Shown here: positions 53,858-63,632 of the stretch, one piece after another | Position numbering within the stretch: position 1 is the stretch's first letter | Layout: every line of letters starts with the position of its first letter | Assembly (NCBI RefSeq): GCF_001295925.1 | Contig: NZ_LJHQ01000018.1 | Coordinates: 124,001 to 188,000 of the forward strand | From: Allobosea sp. AAP35 | GTDB lineage: Bacteria > Pseudomonadota > Alphaproteobacteria > Rhizobiales > Beijerinckiaceae | Length of the DNA stretch: 64,000 bases | Direction: 5' to 3' | Translations under genes and position numbers: made by a program | Notes under the pieces: model-generated | What the model was told of the DNA's origin: nothing | The model's database searches: none | Seen by the model: only the letters and a program-made list of their open reading frames with translations

Positions 53858-55387
53858 GTGTCCCGCCGTGCCACCCTGCTCCTGACCGGCACCGCCGCGG
53901 CCAGCCTCGTGCTGGCGGCGAGCATCGTCTCGGCCCAGCAGACGCGCCGCGCGCCCCTGCGCCCCACCGTCCCGGCCTATGTCGCCCAACAGCCCGCCCC
54001 TGACCAGCCATCCGCCTCCAGCTTTTCGGCGACACCCGACTCCGTGCGCGATCCCGCCGCGCTGATCCAGGACCAGCCCTCGGCGATTTCGCGCAGCGCT
54101 CCGCCCAATGCCAGCCGCCCGGTTCGGGCGAGCGGCGTGCGCGGCGTGACACAGCGCCAGTTTCGCGCGCCACAGCCGACGGTGACAGGTCTGCCGCCGT
54201 CCACTCCCCTGCCGCCGCCGCCCCGTCGCAACGCTGCGACCGAGGAGGACCCCTACGCTCCGCTTGGCCTGCGGCTGGGCAGCGTGGTGCTGAAGCCCGC
54301 GATCACGAACGGCGTGGGCTACGACACCAATCCACAGCGCACGGCCGGATCGACCCGCAAGGGCTCGCCTTTCAGCCGGCATGACGCGGAGGTCGAGATC
54401 CAGTCTGACTGGAACGTGCATGAGCTGAAGGGCCGCCTGCGCGGCGGCTACAGCGAGTACTTCCGCGACCGCGACGCCTCGCGCCCCGACGGCGAGGGCA
54501 ATCTCGATCTGCGGCTCGACGCCTCCCGCGACACCCGCATCCTGCTGGAGACCCGCGCGCGGCTCGACACGCAGCGTCCGGGCTCGCCGGACCTGACCGC
54601 CGCCGTCACCGGCCGGCCGCTGATCTATCAATACGGCGCCTCGGCCGGCGTCACCCATGACATCAACCGCCTGCAGATGACGCTGCGGGGCTCGGTCGAC
54701 CGCAGCGATTATGAGGACGGCAAGCTCAGCAATGGCGGCATCGTCAGCCAGCGCGACCGCAACCAGACGCAATATGGACTGCGCCTGCGCGCGGCCTATG
54801 AGGTGACGCCCGGCTTCAAGCCCTTCGTCCAGGGCGAGGTCGACACCCGCGAATTCGACCAGGCGATCGATTCCAGCGGCTACCGGCGCTCCTCGGATGG
54901 CGCCACCGGCCGCGTCGGCTCGACCTTCGAGATCAGCCGCCAGCTCACCGGCGAGGTCTCCGTCGGCTACCAGAACCGCAAATACGAAGATGGCCGGCTG
55001 CGCAACCTGAAGGGCTTCATCGGCGACGCCGCGATCCTGTGGTCGCCAACGCCGCTGACCACGGTGACGCTGCGCGGCACCTCGGAACTCGGCGACACCA
55101 CCATCGCCGGCTCGTCGGGCACCACGGTAAGGCGTGTCTCGCTTGAGGTCGCCCATGCTCTGCGCCGCAACCTGATCGTCACGGGTGTCACGAATTTTGG
55201 CCGCACCGAGTATGACGGCCAGGGCCTGCGCGAGGATTTCTCAAGCTATGGCGCCCGCATCGAATACAAGCTGACCCGCACCTTCGCGGTGCGCGCGAGC
55301 TTCACCCAGGAGCGGCTGAACTCGACGGCGCAGGGCTCGGACTACACGGCGAACGTCGCGCAGGTGGGGCTGAGGGTGCAGTTCTGA
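53858..55387 (+). CDS. Outer-membrane beta-barrel protein (BBP2-like)
   Basis: A 509-residue outer-membrane protein with a signal peptide (cleavage near VSA-QQ), a Pro/Ser/Gln-rich periplasmic linker (about 28-130) and a barrel of beta strands to the end. The C-terminal Phe in QVGLRVQF is the usual barrel signature. Strands include SVVLKPAITNGVGYDTNPQ, RLRGGYSEYFRD and the EVSVGYQNRKYEDG repeats typical of the BBP2/OprB-unrelated putative porins. The start is a GTG at 53858, since no in-frame ATG precedes the signal peptide. In rhizobia such barrels often accompany capsule or exopolysaccharide genes; none is seen here. Confidence 0.88.
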   Translation: MSRRATLLLTGTAAASLVLAASIVSAQQTRRAPLRPTVPAYVAQQPAPDQPSASSFSATPDSVRDPAALIQDQPSAISRSAPPNASRPVRASGVRGVTQRQFRAPQPTVTGLPPSTPLPPPPRRNAATEEDPYAPLGLRLGSVVLKPAITNGVGYDTNPQRTAGSTRKGSPFSRHDAEVEIQSDWNVHELKGRLRGGYSEYFRDRDASRPDGEGNLDLRLDASRDTRILLETRARLDTQRPGSPDLTAAVTGRPLIYQYGASAGVTHDINRLQMTLRGSVDRSDYEDGKLSNGGIVSQRDRNQTQYGLRLRAAYEVTPGFKPFVQGEVDTREFDQAIDSSGYRRSSDGATGRVGSTFEISRQLTGEVSVGYQNRKYEDGRLRNLKGFIGDAAILWSPTPLTTVTLRGTSELGDTTIAGSSGTTVRRVSLEVAHALRRNLIVTGVTNFGRTEYDGQGLREDFSSYGARIEYKLTRTFAVRASFTQERLNSTAQGSDYTANVAQVGLRVQF

Positions 55388-55394
55388 CCACCCG

Positions 55395-55476
55395 CGTCAT
55401 TCTCGGGCTTGACCCGAGAATCTCAAGACCAGTGGCACTGATTTCAGAGATGGTCGGGTCAGGCCCGACCATGACG
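55395..55476. repeat. Dispersed palindromic element, family A
   Basis: Starts CGTCATTCTCGGGCTTGACC and ends GCCCGACCATGACGCC, with inner GACCCGAGAATCTC and GAGATGGTCGGGTC arms. It lies between the barrel gene and pepF, and is slightly diverged from the other two A copies. Confidence 0.85.
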
Positions 55477-55487
55477 CCGAACCTCCC

Positions 55488-57335
55488 CTACTCCATCCCC
55501 TCCAGCTCAATGATCATCCCCTCGATCATCGTCAGGCCGATCTGCCAGAAGGCGGGATCGCGTGCGTCGAGCCCAAAGGGTGCCAGCAGCTCAGAATGGT
55601 GCTTGGTTCCACCCGCCGAGAGCAGGGCGAAATAGCGCTCCTGGAAGCCCTCCGCCGCGTTTTGGTAGACGCCGTAGAGCGAGTTCACCAGGCAGTCGCC
55701 GAAGGCATAGGCATAGACGTAAAACGGCGAATGGATGAAGTGCGGGATGTAGCACCAGAACGGCTCGTAGCCAGGGCCAAGCCGGATCGCGGGCCCGAGG
55801 CTCTCGGCCTGCACGCTCATCCACAGTTCGCACAGCGCCTCGGCGGTCAGTTCGCCTGATTTGCGCGCCTCATGGACCTTCCGCTCGAAGGAATAAAACG
55901 CGATCTGGCGCACGACCGTGTTGATCATGTCCTCGACCTTGGCCGCCAGCATCGCCTTGCGCTGCTTTTGATCCATGGTGCCGTCGAGCAGGCGCCGGAA
56001 GGTCAGCATCTCGCCAAAGACGCTCGCGGTTTCGGCGAGCGTCAGCGGCGTTGGTGCCATCAACGCACCATTGGGGGCCGCCAAGACCTGATGCACGCCA
56101 TGGCCGAGTTCATGGGCGAGCGTCATCACGTCGCGCGGCTTGCCCTGGTAATTGACCAGCACATAGGGATGCGCGGAGGGCACGGTCGGGTGCGCGAAGG
56201 CGCCCGGCGCCTTGCCGGGCCGCGCCGGCGCGTCGATCCATTTCTCGTCGAAGAAGCGCCGCGCAATGCCGGCCATTTCCGGCGAGAACGCCCCATAGGC
56301 GTCGAGCACCGTGTCGCGTGCCTCCGTCCAGGGAATGGTGCGCTGCTCGACCTTCGGCAGCGGCGCGTTGCGGTCCCAGAAATCGAGCTGTTCGCGCCCG
56401 AACCACTTGGCCTTCAGCTTGTAATAGCGGTGCGAGAGCCGGGGATAGGCTTCGCGCACGGCGGACACCAGGGCGTCGACGACCTCGCGCTCGACGCGGT
56501 TGGCGAGATGGCGCGAATCCGCAACATCCTCGAACTTCCGCCAGCGGTCGGAGATTTCCTTGTCCTTGGCGAGGGTGTTGGTGATCAGCGCGAAGGTCCG
56601 CAAATGCGCGCGGAACACCTCGCTCAGCGCCTCGGCGGCGGCCTTGCGCACCGCGCCATCGGCATCCTGCAGCTTGTTGAGCGTCAGTTCGAGCGTCAAC
56701 TCCTCGTCGCCGAACGTGAAGCGCAGCGAGGCGATGGTCTCGTCGAAGAGCCGGTTCCAGGCGGCATGCCCGGTCATCGACTTTTCGTGGAACAGCGCCT
56801 CGATCCGGTCCTCGAGCTGATGCGGCTTGTCCTTGGCGAGATCCTCGAGCCAGGGCTTCCAGTGCGACAACGGCCCCTCTGCCGAAAGGCGCGCCAGCAG
56901 CGCCGGCTCGATGCGGTTGAGCTCCAGCTCGAAGAACAACAGCTCGGTCACGGCCGCGTTCAGCTTGTCCTGCGTGTCGCCATAGAACTTGGCGCGCTGC
57001 GGATCGGTGGTGTCGCCGGCATAAACCAGACCCGCATAGGCGCCGATCCGGCCCAGCAGATCGCTGAGCGCCTCGAACCCCTTGACGGCCTCGGCGAGGA
57101 GCTTCCCGGCATCCTCATGCTCCGCCAGCGCCACCAGCTTGCCGCGATAAAGCCCGGCGAAGCTCTGCGAATCGCTCATGGCCCGGTCGAGATCGGCCTT
57201 CAGAAGGTCCGATTCCATCGACGAATAGAGATGGCTGAGATCCCATTCCGGCAGGGGCCCCAGCGCCTTGGCGGTGCTGGCTGCCTTCGTCTCGGCCGGG
57301 CTGGCGCGCATCGCCTCGTCAAACGCCATCGTCAT
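55488..57335 (-). CDS. pepF: M3-family oligoendopeptidase F
   Basis: A 615-residue zinc metallopeptidase that cleaves short peptides in the cytoplasm. The zinc site is the HELGH motif (about 408-412) in TLAHELGHGVHQ, and the third ligand Glu is in LTLAETASVFGEML. The N-terminal helical part and the PDPFWQIGLTMIEG-like C-terminus (AFWQIGLTMIEGM) match PepF. The ATG at 57335 follows a GAGGTGATCC ribosome site. It converges on the beta-barrel gene and is divergent from a sigma-54 regulator. Confidence 0.97.
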   Translation of the reverse strand: MTMAFDEAMRASPAETKAASTAKALGPLPEWDLSHLYSSMESDLLKADLDRAMSDSQSFAGLYRGKLVALAEHEDAGKLLAEAVKGFEALSDLLGRIGAYAGLVYAGDTTDPQRAKFYGDTQDKLNAAVTELLFFELELNRIEPALLARLSAEGPLSHWKPWLEDLAKDKPHQLEDRIEALFHEKSMTGHAAWNRLFDETIASLRFTFGDEELTLELTLNKLQDADGAVRKAAAEALSEVFRAHLRTFALITNTLAKDKEISDRWRKFEDVADSRHLANRVEREVVDALVSAVREAYPRLSHRYYKLKAKWFGREQLDFWDRNAPLPKVEQRTIPWTEARDTVLDAYGAFSPEMAGIARRFFDEKWIDAPARPGKAPGAFAHPTVPSAHPYVLVNYQGKPRDVMTLAHELGHGVHQVLAAPNGALMAPTPLTLAETASVFGEMLTFRRLLDGTMDQKQRKAMLAAKVEDMINTVVRQIAFYSFERKVHEARKSGELTAEALCELWMSVQAESLGPAIRLGPGYEPFWCYIPHFIHSPFYVYAYAFGDCLVNSLYGVYQNAAEGFQERYFALLSAGGTKHHSELLAPFGLDARDPAFWQIGLTMIEGMIIELEGME

Positions 57336-57540
57336 GTCTGGATCACCTCGCGGACTGGCCGAACTCGACTCTCATATGCGCAAGGCGGATCACCGGATCA
57401 ATGTCGCTTTGAGACCGATGGCGCCGCAGGCCCGCGCGCACCGCGTTTAAGCAGCGCTTAACCGTTCTGGTCGAGGATGCCCCAGAACGGAACAGCGATT
57501 CCGCACGCCCGATGTCAGCATCCCCTTGCCAGGCTCCTTC

Positions 57541-59034
57541 ATGACCGCAACCGTCCTCGTCGTCGATGACGATCCCGTCCAGCGGCGCCTGCTCGACGCC
57601 ATACTCAAGCGGTCGGGCTACGACGTCGTCACCGCCGAGACCGGCAGCATGGCCCTGCAGCTTCTGGCCGGGCCAGAGGGCGACCGCTTCGACGCCATCG
57701 TGCTCGATCTCGTGATGCCCGAGCTCGACGGCATGGGCGTGCTGGCCGGCCTGCGCGAGCGCGGCATTGAGACGCCGGTCATCGTGCAGACGGCCAATGG
57801 CTCGATCGAGACCGTGGTCCAGGCGATGCGCGCCGGCGCGATCGATTTCGTCGTCAAGCCGGTCGGCGCCGAGCGCCTGCAGATCTCGCTCAAGAACGCG
57901 CTCAAGCTCGGCGCGCTGGAACATGAGCTGCGCCACATCAAGCGCCGCAACTCCGGCACGCTCGGCTTTCGTGACCTCGCCACCAAGAGCGCCGACATGG
58001 CCCGCGTCGTGCGCCTGGCCGAGCGCGCCGCCAAATCCAACATCCCGATCCTGGTCGAGGGCGAATCCGGCGTCGGCAAGGAGGTGCTGGCGCGCGCGAT
58101 CCAGGGCTCAAGCGACCGAAAGGGCAAGCCCTTCGTCACGGTCAATTGCGGCGCGATCCCGCATAATCTCGTCGAATCGATCCTGTTTGGCCATGAGAAG
58201 GGCTCGTTCACCGGCGCGACGGAACGGCATGTCGGCAAATTCGTCGAGGCCAGCGGCGGCACGCTCTTCCTCGACGAAGTCGGCGAATTGCCGCTCGACG
58301 CGCAGGTGAAGCTGCTGCGCGCGATCCAGGAAGGCGAGGTCGACCCTGTCGGCGGCAAGAAGTCGGTGCGCGTCGACATCCGCATCATCTCGGCGACGAA
58401 CAAAAGCCTGCTCGATCAGGTAAAGGCCGGCGAATTCCGCGAAGACCTGTATTACCGCCTCAACGTCTTCCCGATCACGCTGCCGCCGCTGCGCCAGCGC
58501 CGCGAGGACATTCCCGATCTGGCGCGCGGCTTCCTGGCGCGTTTCGCCGCCGAAGAAGGCAAGAAGCTGCGCGGCATCTCGGCCGAGGCCCTGTCGCTGA
58601 TCTCAGGCTATGACTGGCCGGGCAATGTCCGCCAGCTCGAGAACGCCATGTTCCGCGCCGTCGTCCTGGCCGATGGCGACGAACTCACCATCACCGAATT
58701 CCCCCAGATCGCCGCGCAGATGGAGGGCTACGACGTCCGCATTCCGCCAGCCCCGGCCTCGCTGGGGCCTATGGAGGCACGCAACGAGACCCCGCGCATC
58801 ATCCAGATGCCGGTGCGCGACCCCAACGCGCTCGATCTCGTCGAAGGCACAGACATGCGCAAGCTCGACGATCTCGAACGCGAGATCATCAAATTCGCCC
58901 TGGCCCATTATCGCGGCCACATGTCGGAAATCTCGCGCAAGCTCGGCATCGGGCGCTCGACCCTCTACCGCAAGCTCAAGGATTACGGGCTGATCGAGGC
59001 TGAAGCGGCCGCCGATGAAACCGACGCGGCCTGA
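57541..59034 (+). CDS. Sigma-54-dependent response regulator (NtrC family)
   Basis: A 497-residue activator. The receiver domain (1-120) has DDD near the start and phospho-acceptor Asp56 in IVLDLVMPELDG. The AAA+ domain (about 150-390) has Walker A GESGVGKE (about 174), GEKGSFTGA in place of the common GAFTGA (about 218-226) and LFLDEVGELPL. The C-terminal Fis-type helix-turn-helix has SRKLGIGRSTLYRKLKDYG. Substitution of Ala by Ser in the GAFTGA loop is tolerated in some members. No sensor kinase is adjacent. It precedes two envelope genes, which may be targets. Confidence 0.95.
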   Translation: MTATVLVVDDDPVQRRLLDAILKRSGYDVVTAETGSMALQLLAGPEGDRFDAIVLDLVMPELDGMGVLAGLRERGIETPVIVQTANGSIETVVQAMRAGAIDFVVKPVGAERLQISLKNALKLGALEHELRHIKRRNSGTLGFRDLATKSADMARVVRLAERAAKSNIPILVEGESGVGKEVLARAIQGSSDRKGKPFVTVNCGAIPHNLVESILFGHEKGSFTGATERHVGKFVEASGGTLFLDEVGELPLDAQVKLLRAIQEGEVDPVGGKKSVRVDIRIISATNKSLLDQVKAGEFREDLYYRLNVFPITLPPLRQRREDIPDLARGFLARFAAEEGKKLRGISAEALSLISGYDWPGNVRQLENAMFRAVVLADGDELTITEFPQIAAQMEGYDVRIPPAPASLGPMEARNETPRIIQMPVRDPNALDLVEGTDMRKLDDLEREIIKFALAHYRGHMSEISRKLGIGRSTLYRKLKDYGLIEAEAAADETDAA

Positions 59035-59139
59035 GCCGCGACACACCGAATGCAGGCGCCTGTTGCGCCCTCGCATCTTGTCGAAACAACCCGAGTCACG
59101 CAGGAATGCGGCTCTCGGCAGAATGAGGGATAGCCCACC

Positions 59140-61047
59140 ATGCGTCGTCGCCAATGGGCGAATCTGGCTTGCGTCTCGGCTTTTGCCCTTGCGCTCGGAT
59201 CCGCCGCCGCATCGGCACAAGGCGCCGGTGCCATCGACCCGACCCTTGGAATTCCGTTGCCGGAACAGCCCTCGCTGATCCTCCTCGACGACGAGAAGCC
59301 TGCTCTCCCGCGGGCGCAGGCGAGCGCGGAGGCCGCGCCCGAACCCGGCATGGTGACGGGCGCAGTCAAGCCCTCGGCACAACCGCAGGCGAGCCTCGCC
59401 ACGCCGGAACTGCCGATGACGCCCGCCGCGACCCCCGGCGTGGCGGATGAGCCCATCACGCTCGACATCCCCGAGATCGAGCTGCCGCCGGCCGATCCGG
59501 CCCTGATCGCCCCGTTCAACAGCCGGTCCGGAGCCGGACCCTTGCGGTCGGCCGAGCCCCTGGTCCCCCCGCCAGACCTGCCGAAGGTCGTCATTGATCT
59601 GCCGGCGGGCTCGGAATTCGCCGCCGACATTGCCGCCCGCGCCCCCGATGCCCTGGCACTGCCGCGCCTGGGCGAGCGCGAGCGGACCGACATCCTGGCT
59701 GCCTATGAGGCCAACGGCCACAAGCCGCTCTGGATCGATGCCAAGGGCTGGAGCGAGGCAGGCCTGCGCCTCACCGCACAGCTCAGCCGCGCGGGCGAGG
59801 ATGGGTTGCGACCGACCGACTATCCCCTGCCGCCCTTCGAAATCAGCGACAAGGGCAGCCTTGCCGAAGCCGATGTCAGGTTGTCGGCGCTGGCCGTGCT
59901 CTATGCCCGTGACGCCCGCGGGGCGCGCATCGATCCGCGCCGCCTGTCGAAACTGCTGACGCCGACCCTGTCCCTGCCCTCCGCGACGGAGGTCCTGTCC
60001 GAACTCACCGGGGCGACCGATGCAGGCGCCGTGCTCGCCGCCTACAACCCGCCCCATGAGGGCTACCGCCGCCTGCGGGCCAATCTCGCCAGGCTGCGCG
60101 AACACCTCGACGACACGCCGCTGGTCCGGATTCCGTCGGGGCCCGCGTTGAAGCTCGGCATGCGCGACGAACGCGTGCCGCTGGTGCGCGCGCGACTTGG
60201 CCTCGGCCCGACGCAGGAGCCGGTCTTCGACCGCTCGACCGCGACCGCGCTGGCCACCTTCCAGAAACGGGCCGGCCTGCCCGCCAACGGCATCCTCGGC
60301 GCGCAGACGCTGGCCGCGCTCGGCACGCCCGCAACGGCGCGCGGCGAGCAGGACATCATCGCCCAGATGGAGCGCTGGCGCTGGCTCCCGGCCGATCTCG
60401 GCCAAGACCACATCATGGTCAACGTCCCGGAATACCGCGTTCGCGTCATCCGCCAGGGGCAGATCGTCCACGAAACCCGCGCGATCGTCGGCAAGCCCGA
60501 GACCGCGACGCCCATCTTCTCGCACAGGATGGACCATGTCATCGTCAACCCGTCCTGGTATGTGCCGCCTTCGATCCTGAGGAAGGAATTCATCCCCGGA
60601 CTGGCAGCCGACCCGGACTACGCGACCAAGCGCGGCTATGTCGTGACGCGCGGCCGGAACGGCAGCATTTCGGTGCGCCAGCCGCCGGGCGAGCGCAACG
60701 CGCTCGGCTGGATCAAGTTCATGTTCCCCAACGACCATGCCGTCTATCTGCACGACACGCCCAACCGGAGGCTCTTCGCCAACGAGAAGCGCGCCTTCAG
60801 CCATGGCTGCGTGCGCGTCGACAACCCCTTCCTGCTCGCCGACCAGGTGCTGGGGCCGGAATGGACGCAGGAGCGGCTGAAGCGGCTGATCGGTTCAGGC
60901 GAGCGCAGGATCAACCTGCCGCAGCCGCTCTCGATCCATCTGGTCTACAACACCCATGTCGTCGGCGCCGACGGCCAGCTCACGACCTACGACGATCTCT
61001 ACGGCTTTCATCGCCTGGTGCGGCAGGCGCTCGAACAACGCGGCTGA
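59140..61047 (+). CDS. Murein L,D-transpeptidase with peptidoglycan-binding domain
   Basis: A 635-residue periplasmic enzyme of the YcbB/LdtD type that makes 3-3 crosslinks in peptidoglycan. The signal peptide covers about 1-27 (cleavage near ASA-QG). A Pro-rich linker, a helical scaffold region and a PG_binding_1 domain (ALKLGMRDERVPLVRARLG and LATFQKRAGLPANGILGAQT) follow. The YkuD catalytic domain ends with SHGCVRVDNP (Cys about residue 557). It lies 105 bases after the sigma-54 regulator and is followed by a DUF882 peptidase, which suggests one cell-wall remodelling unit. Confidence 0.95.
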   Translation: MRRRQWANLACVSAFALALGSAAASAQGAGAIDPTLGIPLPEQPSLILLDDEKPALPRAQASAEAAPEPGMVTGAVKPSAQPQASLATPELPMTPAATPGVADEPITLDIPEIELPPADPALIAPFNSRSGAGPLRSAEPLVPPPDLPKVVIDLPAGSEFAADIAARAPDALALPRLGERERTDILAAYEANGHKPLWIDAKGWSEAGLRLTAQLSRAGEDGLRPTDYPLPPFEISDKGSLAEADVRLSALAVLYARDARGARIDPRRLSKLLTPTLSLPSATEVLSELTGATDAGAVLAAYNPPHEGYRRLRANLARLREHLDDTPLVRIPSGPALKLGMRDERVPLVRARLGLGPTQEPVFDRSTATALATFQKRAGLPANGILGAQTLAALGTPATARGEQDIIAQMERWRWLPADLGQDHIMVNVPEYRVRVIRQGQIVHETRAIVGKPETATPIFSHRMDHVIVNPSWYVPPSILRKEFIPGLAADPDYATKRGYVVTRGRNGSISVRQPPGERNALGWIKFMFPNDHAVYLHDTPNRRLFANEKRAFSHGCVRVDNPFLLADQVLGPEWTQERLKRLIGSGERRINLPQPLSIHLVYNTHVVGADGQLTTYDDLYGFHRLVRQALEQRG

Positions 61048-61245
61048 TATGGGGTGAAGGCGCCATCATCGCCCAATGGCTGATACGGGGCACCATTTCG
61101 CCATGATCGACAGCTAGCCAGCCTTGGTGCAGAAATGGCTGGCACGCAATTGCCGGCTTGCTAACGAGTCGTTAACGCTTCTCCGCAACTGTTCGTTCAC
61201 GTTCATCGCGCCGCTGCGCGCGGCATCGAGACGGGTCAGGCAGAT

Positions 61246-63057
61246 TTGAGCAGTTCAGACGCCACGCTTCGGGGGCGAGCCTCATGGCGGACAAGCCGGG
61301 TGCTCCGTCGAGCCTTGACACTCGGTATCGCGGCCGGCGCGCTGCTCCTGGGCGCTCGTGGCACGCAGGATGCCGTCGCCAATGGCGATACGCGCACCAT
61401 CTCGATCCGGCACATGCACACCAAGGAGGAGACGACCGTCACCTTCAAGCGTGACGGGCGCTATCTCGCCGAAGGCCTCGAGAAGCTGAACTGGGCCCTG
61501 CGCGACTGGCGCACCGACGAGCCGATCCGGATGGACCCGCGTCTCTTCGACGTCGCCTGGGAGGTCCAGCGCCAGGTCGGCTCCGAGCAGCCCTTCCATG
61601 TCGTGTCGGCCTATCGTTCGCCGGGCACCAATTCGATGCTGCGGCGCCGCTCGCGCGCGGTTGCCAAGCACAGCCAGCATACGCTGGGCAAGGCCATGGA
61701 TTTCTACCTGCCCGATGCCGCCACCGCACGCATCCGCGAGGCCGGCATGCGGCTTCAGCGCGGCGGCGTCGGCTTCTATCCTGGCGCGCATACGCCCTTC
61801 ATCCATCTCGACGCCGGCTCGGTGCGCTCCTGGCCGCGCATGACACGCGACCAGCTCGTACGCCTGTTCCCGGACGAGAAGACCGTGCATCTGCCGGCCG
61901 ATGGCCAGCCACTGGGCGGCTACGAAATCGCCAAGGCCGAAATCCTGTCCGGCGGCGGCGCGGTTGCCGGTTATGCGGCGGCCGATCTCGACGAGGGCGC
62001 GGTGATCTCCTCGGGCCGCAAAAGTCTCTGGGCTTCGCTCTTCGGCGGCGACGAGGAGGAGGCGGATGCCCGCCCGACCCGTGGTCGCCGCGCAACGCCC
62101 AAGCCGCAGCCGACCGTCATGGCCTATGCCAACACCGGCTATGTCGACAGCAATGCCTCCGATGGCGGCCGCTTCGCGGTGGCGGTCGCCCCGACGGCCC
62201 CGGCGATGCGCTCGCTGGCGGAGGAACGCTCGGAGCGTTTGTCGCCTCGCGCCCCCGAGCCCCCCGCCGAGCGGGCCGTCGCGCCCGTCAATGCCGCAGC
62301 CGCCCCGCCTCAGGAAAACCGGCCGGCGCTGGTCGATGCGCCGATCCCGCTGGCGCGACCACGCGGACTGACGCTGCCGGGCGAAGCCGAAGGCGCCGTC
62401 CAGGTCGCGGCACTGCCCGCGAATGGCGGCGCGCTGGCTTTCGCGCCTGCGACCGCGATGCCCGACCAGAAGCTGATACTCGCCGCCTTGCCGCCGCGCC
62501 GTCCCGGCGAGATCGCCGCCTTGCCCGAAACCATTGTCGCCGGCCGGCCGAGCAACGCCCCGCTGCCGCCGCAGCGCCCGACGGAACTGGCCGGTTTCGC
62601 CCTCGCCGGCCAGTCGAGCCCTGCGGCAGAGCCGGGCCTGCGCGGCTGGGACATCGGAGCCCAGCCTGTCGTAGCTGCGTCGCCTGTCCCGCAAGGCCGT
62701 CTCGTCACAGTGACCCATCCGCTGCCTCCGAGCCGTCCCGGCAGCGGTGGCGTCAGCGTCGCGGCGGCGGCACCCGCGCGCGCCGCGCCGACGCCGATCG
62801 TGGCGGCCTATGACGCCGACCGCTCCGGCCTCGACTCGCTGTTTGCGGCGGTTGCACGCACGCCGACGCCGGCCGGGAGAAGCACCACCGTCGCGACCGC
62901 CCGTGCGCGCACGACCGCGCCCGCCAGCACCCCGATCGCCGGCCCCAGCCCGGCAGCCGCGCTCGGTTTCAGCCATGCCGAGCCCAACGACGCCAGGACC
63001 GGCTCGTTCAGCGGCCCGGCGGTGCGACCCCTGCCGACCAACTTCATCCAGAACTGA
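61246..63057 (+). CDS. DUF882 (MepK-like) murein peptidase with long tail
   Basis: A 603-residue protein with a signal-anchor (about 18-42). A DUF882 domain follows (about 48-215), the zinc peptidase fold of E. coli MepK that cuts crosslinks in peptidoglycan. The active-site motifs are HVVSAYRSPGTNSMLRRR, SQHTLGKAMDFY and GAHTPFIHLDAG. The remaining 380 residues are a low-complexity Pro/Ala-rich tail that probably spans the periplasm. The start is the TTG at 61246, or the GTG at 61300, because no ATG precedes the signal. It lies in the same direction as the L,D-transpeptidase. Confidence 0.88.
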   Translation: MSSSDATLRGRASWRTSRVLRRALTLGIAAGALLLGARGTQDAVANGDTRTISIRHMHTKEETTVTFKRDGRYLAEGLEKLNWALRDWRTDEPIRMDPRLFDVAWEVQRQVGSEQPFHVVSAYRSPGTNSMLRRRSRAVAKHSQHTLGKAMDFYLPDAATARIREAGMRLQRGGVGFYPGAHTPFIHLDAGSVRSWPRMTRDQLVRLFPDEKTVHLPADGQPLGGYEIAKAEILSGGGAVAGYAAADLDEGAVISSGRKSLWASLFGGDEEEADARPTRGRRATPKPQPTVMAYANTGYVDSNASDGGRFAVAVAPTAPAMRSLAEERSERLSPRAPEPPAERAVAPVNAAAAPPQENRPALVDAPIPLARPRGLTLPGEAEGAVQVAALPANGGALAFAPATAMPDQKLILAALPPRRPGEIAALPETIVAGRPSNAPLPPQRPTELAGFALAGQSSPAAEPGLRGWDIGAQPVVAASPVPQGRLVTVTHPLPPSRPGSGGVSVAAAAPARAAPTPIVAAYDADRSGLDSLFAAVARTPTPAGRSTTVATARARTTAPASTPIAGPSPAAALGFSHAEPNDARTGSFSGPAVRPLPTNFIQN

Positions 63058-63135
63058 AACCATCGGCCCGGCATTAACCGATTGCTGACCCTGTTCGCGT
63101 CACACTGCAGGCGATTCGCCAACAGTGAGAGTGAT

Positions 63136-63345
63136 ATGGGTCAGGTTCTGCAGTTTCGACTTCCGCCGGCGCAGGCGCACGCACCGGCCGGCCAGCCGCT
63201 CGATCTCATGTCGGCAGTGGATTTCGCGCTGCGCGACCTGATCGACATCGGCAACCACGTCTCGCTCGAGGCCGTGCGCGAGCAGGCCGCCGCCTGCCGC
63301 CAGATGCTGGAAGCCGCCTATATGGATGAACTTCAGCACGGCTGA
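63136..63345 (+). CDS. Small conserved-looking helical protein
   Basis: I do not recognise a family. The 69-residue product begins MGQVLQFRLPPAQAHAPAGQ. The C-terminal part (LIDIGNHVSLEAVREQAAACRQMLEAAYMDELQHG in pieces) looks like two helices with a Cys in EQAAACR. There is no signal peptide. The GAGAGTGAT sequence lies upstream of the ATG at 63136. It follows the DUF882 gene by 78 bases in the same direction. Confidence 0.7.
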   Translation: MGQVLQFRLPPAQAHAPAGQPLDLMSAVDFALRDLIDIGNHVSLEAVREQAAACRQMLEAAYMDELQHG

Positions 63346-63355
63346 GCGGCATAGC

Positions 63356-63604
63356 CCATTTGCGGATGATGACGGTCACCCGCCGGTTGAGTAGGTGCCC
63401 ATCGGGATCGTCCAAACCATCGACCTTGCGGGTGGGAGCAACCGGGCGGCGGGCGCCGAGGCCTGCTGTCGAAGGCCGGCAGCCGGCGATCGGAGCGATG
63501 TGTTGCCCGCGCTTCGGTTCATGCCCCGCGCCAGACAACCCCAGAGGGCGGCCGCCGCGCAAGCAGGCGACATCTTCGCGCAACGGCTTGCCGATCGCAG
63601 ATTG
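63356..63604 (-). pseudogene. Remnant of an OmpA-like C-terminal domain
   Basis: On the minus strand, one frame reads GLGARRPVAPTRKVDGLDDP then DGHLLNRRVTVIIRKW, the typical end of an OmpA/MotB-type peptidoglycan-binding domain (GxGxxxPVAP...DDPxGxxxNRRVxxxI). About 40 codons upstream, IGKPLREDVACLR looks like the SERRAxAVxxYL helix. The part between is scrambled and the frame shifts. The last Trp codon (TGG) replaces an expected stop such as TGA, and no stop follows for about 50 codons. I see no intact start, so the gene is decayed. Confidence 0.55.
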
Positions 63605-63632
63605 CAGGGGAACTCGGCGTCGGGGGGACGTT

